A DNA stretch of 24,528 bases from Actinomycetes bacterium (GTDB taxonomy: Bacteria; Actinomycetota; Actinomycetes; Actinomycetales; Cellulomonadaceae): contig JAEYUL010000053.1 of assembly GCA_023432565.1 (NCBI GenBank), forward strand, positions 1 through 24,528. Direction: 5' to 3'. The position numbers were made by a program, and so were the translations under genes. This document shows, in pieces, positions 6,901 to 11,769 of this stretch (positions within the stretch are counted from its first letter, which is position 1; the number at the start of each line of letters is the position of its first letter). The notes beneath the pieces were generated by a model. It was not told the origin of the DNA, ran no database searches, and worked only from the letters and a program-made list of their open reading frames with translations.

Positions 6901-7433
6901 TCGACCTCACGCGGTTCTGGAACTGGCAGGACTCCCCGGCCGACGAGGCCGAGAAGACCGCCGACGTCGCGACCGCGTTCGGCAGCGGCAACCAGCTCGT
7001 CGGACCGAACGGTGCCGCAGGTCCGGCGACTCTCGAGTCGAGCCCGATGATCACCATCAACCAGGGCCCCACGGCGCTCACCCCGGCCGAGCTCGCGACC
7101 GCGCTCATCGCGTCGCAGCCCGCCACGAACCTGCCGACCGACCTCACCGGGCTCACGCAGCTCGCGGCGCAGGCCAAGGTGCAGACCGAGACGACCGCCG
7201 ACTCCCTGAACAAGACGATCGGCGAGGCGTCGGGGCTGGCGAAGGCGGCCATGACCGCGGTCACGGGTGCGATCGGCGCCAAGAACGACAAGAAGAACGC
7301 CACCCCTGGCACGGGCACGACGCCGGCCACCGGGACGACACCGGGCACGGGCACGACCCCGGGCACCGGGACCACCACACCGGGCACCGGCAGCGGCGGG
7401 GTCGCCGACGGCGGCACCGCCCCGACCCTCTAG
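3978..7433 (+). CDS. large protein of unknown family (1151 aa) with carboxypeptidase-regulatory-like domain
   Basis: I cannot name a family for the whole protein. The ATG at 3978 follows AGGGAG at good spacing. Residues about 60-110 are helical and could coil (DQVKEVLEDRVRATAQVFTT). Residues about 114-190 resemble a carboxypeptidase-regulatory-like beta-sandwich (TGRFVNPDGSPAALVAVRAL ... TDARGAFRL). At about 394-440 comes LPLAPGEQQRIAVSDERESL followed by a charged helix. A glycine-rich hydrophobic stretch (about 464-486, GGGLGIGAMFSGVVAGLGLAGG) precedes a Ser/Thr-rich stretch. NHNHNH at 552-557 could bind metal. The C-terminus (1111-1141) is a low-complexity GTGTTP tail. There is no signal peptide and no clear transmembrane anchor. 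As first gene of a six-gene run with an M64 peptidase, it may be a structural component or the peptidase's substrate; this is inference. Confidence 0.85.
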   Translation: MAREKQGIKVSMRTGTVGDAPAGSSMSRGPLPGVRVPDDQAADGSGSRADVEGRGSVPSLDLEDLGLQVEIGIDQVKEVLEDRVRATAQVFTTLTAVRKDLVQYLPIVPEQLPATLTGRFVNPDGSPAALVAVRALAPQGPSSSGNGTAYEQLLPWPNPETRTDARGAFRLALPSRPLPDDGLRLLVRGGNRIVEYGLRRTDLIAGNGNVGVLPLEEIVAPLPRSVVAQLGDVIVPTGEDDVLGDPAEFAQPVPTFTLGQGDCGQSFRSNAGVVDRFRYSMLVRLVAPQLSNRRLASRLSRGDRTFASLSASTVGLGRYLGAGQIAEAMGELGSWEIVERVPIEQPIDVQAYLARVETDPRSVPKAASLGMGYVVKMHQTWIPQGLSLGDLVYSLPLAPGEQQRIAVSDERESLSVRDFESMTAEELQTYNEQADSSTNAVFQSAFDESARGGSRMKVNTESGSFGGGLGIGAMFSGVVAGLGLAGGYSDSTTTGSTSSWQTASRDYVSNASQDFHSNLSRQAAARRRSSRTSVRLASSSERREVVTKVITNHNHNHALTMQYWQVLRHFGVSSQVDDVQLVAFVPLELVQFLPSFQPRSLATGSYTRSQLLDRYDGLLRHHDVIEPRIRFRPELVRGLKVLRSLAGNPTMTVQASSGSASDIVNLSITGTFLPFEDLYVTAVSNTGARVGPVKMTAASASVTTGLATKAALLQNLRDRRNGAFETRTAALTLPDYIARSELSRFEFSRTWRTFSYKTDPFAGIDLGSLTNLFDILRSLDVTMNADELERELGGPVVADPTAVIGPLDVIEAYNGAGGTERMPVVMPVAAKRLPPELSFADLLRIEALLQHVVQNTVAYSKAVWQSLTPEERAIMLEQFTIGVPTGGIPDASQQVPLLNCVANEVLGYFGNAALMPFFIPATLAEEAGFTSRDVQEALLKFHRQAFVPPQSSITLPARGVLGEAVLGSCASSEKIDLTRFWNWQDSPADEAEKTADVATAFGSGNQLVGPNGAAGPATLESSPMITINQGPTALTPAELATALIASQPATNLPTDLTGLTQLAAQAKVQTETTADSLNKTIGEASGLAKAAMTAVTGAIGAKNDKKNATPGTGTTPATGTTPGTGTTPGTGTTTPGTGSGGVADGGTAPTL
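7308..7400. repeat. in-frame minisatellite encoding the GTGTTP tail
   Basis: Units of 18-21 bp encode GTGTTP, ATGTTP, GTGTTP, GTGTTTP and GTGSGG in succession near the 3' end of the 1151-aa gene. All units keep the frame. Such tracts change length by slippage and encode flexible Thr/Pro/Gly linkers. A linker this close to the stop has no domain after it, so it is a tail. Confidence 0.7.
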
Positions 7434-7470
7434 CCGACGAGCACCACCTCGACCAGCGGAAGGGACCACG

Positions 7471-8463
7471 ATGTCCGAGCCGACGACCAGCACGACGACA
7501 CCCGCGGCCAGCACGGCCGAGGACCGGGCGATCGACGCCCTCACCCGGATCCTGGACGCGGCGATCGCCCCCGACATGCTCGAGGCGCAGCAGCTGATCC
7601 TGCGGCGGCTCGCGACGTCGGGCGACCTGTTCCCGTCCCGGGTCCCCCCGCCGCTGAACATCACGCAGGTGGGTGGGTACCTGAACCTCATCGAGGACGA
7701 CGCGGTGATGCGCGCCCAGGTGCTCGCAGCGACCCTCGGGGTCGCGGGGCCCAACCCGACGCCCGGCTTCGACCCGGTGCTGCCACCGCTGTACCTGACG
7801 ACGCGGCTCAACGACCGCCCCACCGGCCCGGCGCAGGCGTCGATCCCGGTGAGCGTGCAGGTCCGCAACGACTTCGCGGAGGCGTTCGACGCGGCCCGCG
7901 CGGCACTGCACGCCCGAGGCGTGAGCCTGCCCGTGCTGTCGGTGGTCCGGCCGCTGCCGCCCGCGGGGATCGGCGTGCTGCCGCCGACCGACCTGCTGCC
8001 GTACCTCGGCCGCGTGCTCGAGCTCAGCCCCGCCTCCGCGCTCGTCGACCCTGCCACCGACGCGCTCGCGCTCGGCCAGGAAGGCGGCGCGGGACCGCAG
8101 ACCGTGGTCGCGCGCGTGCTCGACACCGCCGCACCCGACGCCGGGACGGTGCCGTCGGCGGCGTGGTCGCTGTGGGACTGCGACGCCACGACGTGCACGC
8201 AGACCACCGTGACGGACCGCTTCGTGCGCCTCGCCCCGGTGCTCGCCGCGGCCGGCTGGCACGCGCCCGACCCGGCCGCCCCGACCTCGACGGGCGCGCC
8301 CGGTGCGTGGAACCGGTTCACGAACACGACCGGGCTGGTCGCGGGTGTGACGCGGTTCGGCGACGAGCTCGCGCTGCTCTGGTCCGCCGGGCAGGTCTCG
8401 GCGTCCAGCGTCCGCGAGAAGGTCGGGGCCGTCTGGGACGGCACGGCGTTCGTGGAGGGATGA
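7471..8463 (+). CDS. hypothetical protein of the M64-peptidase block (330 aa)
   Basis: I do not recognise this protein. It starts at ATG 7471 behind GGAAGGGA (7458-7465), 37 bp after the previous stop, and ends one base before the next start. A Thr/Ala-rich N-terminus is followed by an amphipathic helical region (DRAIDALTRILDAAIAPDML, then EAQQLILRRLATSGDLFPSR). The middle is proline-rich and beta-like (VPPPLNITQVGGYLNLIEDD, PPLYLTTRLNDRP). WDCDATTCTQ near residue 235 has two closely spaced cysteines. The C-terminal part has several tryptophans (WNRFTNTTGLVAGVTRFGDE). It has no signal peptide and no membrane segment. Position between the large protein and the peptidase implies a shared task. 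Confidence 0.82.
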   Translation: MSEPTTSTTTPAASTAEDRAIDALTRILDAAIAPDMLEAQQLILRRLATSGDLFPSRVPPPLNITQVGGYLNLIEDDAVMRAQVLAATLGVAGPNPTPGFDPVLPPLYLTTRLNDRPTGPAQASIPVSVQVRNDFAEAFDAARAALHARGVSLPVLSVVRPLPPAGIGVLPPTDLLPYLGRVLELSPASALVDPATDALALGQEGGAGPQTVVARVLDTAAPDAGTVPSAAWSLWDCDATTCTQTTVTDRFVRLAPVLAAAGWHAPDPAAPTSTGAPGAWNRFTNTTGLVAGVTRFGDELALLWSAGQVSASSVREKVGAVWDGTAFVEG

Positions 8464-8464
8464 C

Positions 8465-9028
8465 ATGAGCGAGGACAGGGGGCGGGGCGGACCGGGCCGG
8501 TCCGACGAGGAGCACCGGGACGCCGGGCGGCCCACACTGCGTCCGTCGCAGGTCCGCGCCGCCGCGGGCGAGCCTGCCGGCTCGTCGGGAACCGGCGGGC
8601 CGTCCGGACCGACGACCTCGTCGGACCCTGCGTCGTGGCGCGTGACGTTCGCCTACGAAGGCGCCAAGGTGCGCGTGGTCGCCAGGCGGCGCGTCGCGAC
8701 GCTCGCCCCGCCCGACGACGCCGCGCTGGTGGCCGCAGGATCACGCGGCTCGTGGGTCGAGGTGCGCGACGCGGCCGGAGCCGTGCTCTACACGCAGGTG
8801 CTGCACCGGCCCGTCCGGCCCGAGTACGAGGTGCACAACCGGCACGGCGTGCTGCCGCGCCACGTCGCGCCCGACGAGGTCAAGGGCGCGTTCGAGGTCG
8901 TCGTGCCGGACCTGCCGGGGGGCGTCGAGCTCGTCGTGCGTGGCCGGGCCGACGCGGACCCGGCCGACGCCGCTCGCCGCGCACCCCGTCAGCTCGCCAA
9001 GGTCCGGCTCGAGGAAGGGACCGACTGA
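8465..9028 (+). CDS. hypothetical beta-rich protein of the M64-peptidase block (187 aa)
   Basis: The first 50 residues or so are polar, rich in Gly, Arg and Ser, and probably disordered. From WRVTFAYEGAKVRVVARRRV onward alternating strands suggest a beta-sandwich (SWVEVRDAAGAVLYTQVLHR; AFEVVVPDLPGGVELVVRGR). I know no family for it. It could be an inhibitor, prodomain or adaptor for the peptidase encoded next, since the two genes share one base: TGA at 9026-9028 overlaps the ATG at 9028. It starts one base after the previous stop, so translation of three consecutive genes is probably coupled. No signal peptide is seen. Confidence 0.82.
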   Translation: MSEDRGRGGPGRSDEEHRDAGRPTLRPSQVRAAAGEPAGSSGTGGPSGPTTSSDPASWRVTFAYEGAKVRVVARRRVATLAPPDDAALVAAGSRGSWVEVRDAAGAVLYTQVLHRPVRPEYEVHNRHGVLPRHVAPDEVKGAFEVVVPDLPGGVELVVRGRADADPADAARRAPRQLAKVRLEEGTD

Positions 9029-10167
9029 TGGGCGCGGCCGACGGCGCGGTGGTCTCGACGACGAAGGTTGTCGACCACGGTCCCGACGCGAGCCGCTGGT
9101 GCCTCGTGATCCTGTCCGAGGGCTACCAGGCCGCCGAGCTGACGAAGTTCCACGCCGACGCCGAGGCGTTCGTCTCGAAGCTGTTCGCCACGGCGCCGTT
9201 CACGCAGAGCTGGTGCGCGATCAACGTCTTCCGGGTCGACGTCACCTCGACGGACTCCGGCGCCGACGAGCCGGCGGCGTGCGCCGACGACCCGAGCCCC
9301 GGGTCGGGCAAGACGCCCGCGACCTTCTTCGACGCGACGTACTGCGTCGCCGGCACCCGGCGGCTGCTCGCGGGCGACGAGGCGCTCGCGCTGACCACCG
9401 CGAGCGCCGCGGTCCCCGAGGTCGACGCGACGGTGATCATCGTCAACAACCCGATCTACGGGGGTGCGGGCGGCTCCGTGGCGTGGTTCTCCACCCACCC
9501 GCAGGCCTCCGACATCGGCATCCACGAGCTCGGGCACTCCGCGTTCCGCCTCGAGGACGAGTACGGCGACGCGATGGACACGTGGACGACCGGCGAGCCG
9601 GTCGAGCCGAACGTCACGACGATCACGGACCGCGCGACGACGAAGTGGCACGAGCTGATCGCCGCGACCACGCCGCTGCCGACTCTCGTGCGCGGGGCGG
9701 GCAACTGCGGCGGCCCGGACTCGGAGCAGCCGAGCCCGGTCCCTGAGTCGACGGTCGGGCTGTTCGAGGGGGGCGCGCGGGCCCGGTGCGGCATCTACCG
9801 CGCGATGCACAGGTGCAAGATGCGCATCCTCACGGACCCGTTCTGCGTGGTCTGCGCGCGTGCGATCACCGCCGTGCTGGCGCCGCACCTGCCGCCGTTC
9901 AGCGGCCCGCACGTCGGCACGCAGTTCACCGGACCGGTCAAGGCCCACCAGACCGTCACGTGGTTCACCTACGACTGGCCGGCGTGCTGGCACGCGCTGT
10001 GGACCGTCGTCCCGCGCTCGCCCGTGACGCCCGTGGGCGGCGTGCGGTGGCAGACGCGCGTGCAGCGCACGTCCCGTGAGCGCATCCAGTACTGGGTCGC
10101 GGTCACGAACGACACGGACCAGGACGTGACGGTCGACGGTCGGTACGCCGTCGTCGCGTCCGTCTGA
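9028..10167 (+). CDS. M64-family zinc metallopeptidase with extra C-terminal domain, no signal peptide
   Basis: A 379-aa protein. LVILSEGYQAAELTKFHADA near the start is typical of the M64 (IgA-peptidase-like) family. HELGHSAFRLEDEYGD supplies the zinc ligands His166 and His170, catalytic Glu167, and the LxDEY segment that in M64 includes a further acidic residue. Six cysteines lie in two groups, one around residue 230-260 and a C-X-X-C pair (FCVVCARAI). Residues about 295-379 form a separate domain (VGTQFTGPVKAHQTVTWFTY ... VDGRYAVVASV) that is repeated as the next gene. M64 enzymes are commonly secreted, but the N-terminus here (MGAADGAVVSTTKVVDHG) is no signal peptide, so it acts inside, is released by lysis, or uses another export route. 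The start overlaps the previous stop; GAGGAAGGGA lies upstream. Confidence 0.9.
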   Translation: MGAADGAVVSTTKVVDHGPDASRWCLVILSEGYQAAELTKFHADAEAFVSKLFATAPFTQSWCAINVFRVDVTSTDSGADEPAACADDPSPGSGKTPATFFDATYCVAGTRRLLAGDEALALTTASAAVPEVDATVIIVNNPIYGGAGGSVAWFSTHPQASDIGIHELGHSAFRLEDEYGDAMDTWTTGEPVEPNVTTITDRATTKWHELIAATTPLPTLVRGAGNCGGPDSEQPSPVPESTVGLFEGGARARCGIYRAMHRCKMRILTDPFCVVCARAITAVLAPHLPPFSGPHVGTQFTGPVKAHQTVTWFTYDWPACWHALWTVVPRSPVTPVGGVRWQTRVQRTSRERIQYWVAVTNDTDQDVTVDGRYAVVASV

Positions 10168-10208
10168 CGCGCACCGGCGGACGCCGGACGCCCGACGAAG
10201 GAGCTCAC

Positions 10209-10463
10209 ATGCAGGTCGGCACGCAGTTCACCGGGGCGGTGCCGGCGGGCGCCACGCAGCGGTGGTTCACGCACTCGTGGCCGCTCGCCGCGAACGTCGT
10301 CTGGACCGTGGTCCCGACGACCATCGGCGGCTCGGGCGCGCAGCTCGAGTGGGACGTGCAGGTCCAGCTCGCCGGGGCGGACCTGCTGACGTACTGGATC
10401 ACCGTGAAGAACGTGTCCGCCACCGAGATCCAGGTCCAGGGCCGCTACGCCGTCCTGAGCTGA
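10209..10463 (+). CDS. stand-alone copy of the peptidase C-terminal domain (84 aa)
   Basis: The ATG at 10209 follows AAGGAG (10198-10203). The whole protein aligns with residues about 296-377 of the preceding peptidase: VGTQFTG-V-A-T-WFT-WP near the start, then WTVVP, V-W-VQ, YW-V-N and finally GRYAV. It is therefore a duplication of that domain without the enzyme. The pattern of aromatic residues and alternating hydrophobic positions suggests a small beta-sandwich. It could be a binding module that competes with, multimerises with, or caps the peptidase domain. I know no named family. Its length equals one domain almost exactly. Confidence 0.85.
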   Translation: MQVGTQFTGAVPAGATQRWFTHSWPLAANVVWTVVPTTIGGSGAQLEWDVQVQLAGADLLTYWITVKNVSATEIQVQGRYAVLS

Positions 10464-10532
10464 CCGCCCGAGCCGGGACCTGGCGCGCAGGACGGGTGCG
10501 TCATCCCGGGCGCGGCGCCGGACGCGCCACCT

Positions 10533-10602
10533 GGTGCTCGGCGCGCGGTGCTCGGTCAGGGGCGCTCGGCCAGTGGCGCTCGGCCGGTGCCGCTCGTATC
10601 TC
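10533..10602. repeat. 14-bp tandem repeat upstream of the SARP-like regulator gene
   Basis: Four full units of 14 bp with core GGYGCTCGG start at 10533, 10547, 10561 and 10575; a fifth partial unit (GCCGCTCG) starts at 10589. The array ends about 70 bp before the regulator's ATG. SARP regulators bind short direct repeats spaced by helical turns, so this is a plausible self-binding site, although the 14-bp period differs from the usual 11 or 22 bp. The remainder of 10464-10672 shows nothing else. Confidence 0.6.
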
Positions 10603-10672
10603 ACGCGCGCGCCGCGGGCACCTTCTCCTCGGGCGGACGGCCTCGTGGCCGTGCACGCAGGGGAGGGCGACG

Positions 10673-11401
10673 ATGCCGACGACGACCGTGGTGAGCACCG
10701 CCGGCCTCGTCGTGCACCTGCTCGACGGGCCCTATGTCACCCGGGACGGCGTGCACCTCGACCTGCCCGACGGGACGCGTCCGCTCGTCGTCCTGCTCGC
10801 TCGCCACGGCACGGAGGTCGAACGGAGCCGGGCCGCGCGCGAGCTGTGGCCCGACTGCGCGGCCGACCGGGCGAGCGGCAACCTGCGCACCACGCTGTGG
10901 CGTCTCAACCGTGCCGTCCCGCGCCTCGTCGAGGCGCACAGGCGCACGGTGCGACTCGGCTCCGGCGTGGCCGTGGACGTCGCGGACGTCGTCGACTGGG
11001 CCACGCGCGTCGCCGCCGGGACCGTCCCGGTGGAGGAGGTCCTGCGATGCGTGCCGGGCGTGGTTCGCCCGACCGTCGAGCTGTTGCCGGGCTGGGACGA
11101 CGACACCGTGCTGCTCGATCGTGCGTGGCTGCGCCAGCAGGTGCTGCACGCGTTCGAGCGTGCGGCCTACCGGTGGCTGCCCGACGAGCCCGCGGCGGCA
11201 GCGCAGGTCGCGGCGGTGCTCGTGCACGCCGAGCCGCTGCGCGAGACCGCGCAGCGCCTGCTTCTCGAGGCGCTCCTTGCGGAGGGCAACCGAGCCGAGG
11301 CCTACCGTGCGCTCGACGACCATCGCCGCCTGCTGCGCCGCGAGCTCGGCATCGACGTCGCCCCCGCCCTTGCCGACCTCCTCCCCCACCCCACCCCCTG
11401 A
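10673..11401 (+). CDS. SARP/BTAD-type transcriptional regulator
   Basis: A 242-aa protein starting at ATG 10673 behind GGGGAGGG. The first ~100 residues look like the OmpR-type winged helix of SARP regulators (VHLLDGPYVTRDGVHLDLPD ... RAARELWPDCAADRASGNLR ... TLWRLNR). The rest matches the bacterial transcriptional activator domain, ending in the typical LLLEALLAEGNRAEAYRALD and RRLLRRELGIDVAPALADLL helices. It is short but complete for a SARP without ATPase or TPR extensions. As last gene of the block, after the 14-bp repeat array, it probably controls the block or itself. SARPs usually activate secondary-metabolite genes, so its pairing with a peptidase block is unusual. Confidence 0.87.
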   Translation: MPTTTVVSTAGLVVHLLDGPYVTRDGVHLDLPDGTRPLVVLLARHGTEVERSRAARELWPDCAADRASGNLRTTLWRLNRAVPRLVEAHRRTVRLGSGVAVDVADVVDWATRVAAGTVPVEEVLRCVPGVVRPTVELLPGWDDDTVLLDRAWLRQQVLHAFERAAYRWLPDEPAAAAQVAAVLVHAEPLRETAQRLLLEALLAEGNRAEAYRALDDHRRLLRRELGIDVAPALADLLPHPTP

Positions 11402-11439
11402 CCACCACCCGGCACCCGTTCCGGAGTCCACCCCCACAC

Positions 11440-11620
11440 CCGGAGCAACCGCTGGGTCGCGAGATGGTCGCGGCCCGACCCGGTCCGCGCGAGGCAGGGG
11501 CTGCTCCGGGGTCCGGGCCCCGTGGCCGGAGCGGGCGCTGGGTCGCGGGATAGGGGCCGCGCGAGGCAGGGGTTGCTCAGGGGGCGGCCCGCGGGGCCGG
11601 AGCGGGCGCTGGGTCGCGGG
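11440..11620 (+). repeat. right-flank copies of the 22-bp repeat within a 71-bp tandem duplication
   Basis: CCGGAGC-N4-GCTGGGTCGCG occurs at 11440-11461, 11526-11547 and 11597-11618. The last two are embedded in a longer unit of about 71-72 bp that also repeats CCGCGCGAGGCAGGGG (11485 and 11557). The same 22-bp element stands left of position 3862. No gene is convincing in 11402-11769; the repeats and the following hairpin account for most of it. Confidence 0.7.
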
Positions 11621-11646
11621 TGGAGTGGGCCCGGGTGGAAAGGTCA

Positions 11647-11679
11647 GGGGGTCGGCCCGTCCCCCGACGGCCGACCCCC
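11647..11679 (+). terminator. strong hairpin, probable terminator of the peptidase block
   Basis: GGGGGTCGGCC (11647-11657) and GGCCGACCCCC (11669-11679) pair perfectly over 11 bp around an 11-nt loop. There is no T tract, as is usual in GC-rich actinobacteria. It separates the six-gene block from the ATP-grasp operon. Confidence 0.6.
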
Positions 11680-11769
11680 GTGACGGAGAGGATCGCCATT
11701 TCAGACTGATCCGGTCAAGTATTTGGATCCAGGGACCACGATGCGAGACGCGAGCCGTTCGCCCTGGTC

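Noticed and set aside
4500..8744. 1414-aa minus-strand open frame
   Set aside because: It is a shadow of the plus-strand block. The plus frames have start sites, motifs and coupled stops, while this one is low-complexity Arg/Gly/Ala.
3978..11401. Prophage tail or contractile injection cluster
   Set aside because: I see no sheath, tube, baseplate, spike or AAA+ motif, and the peptidase and SARP regulator do not belong to such clusters.
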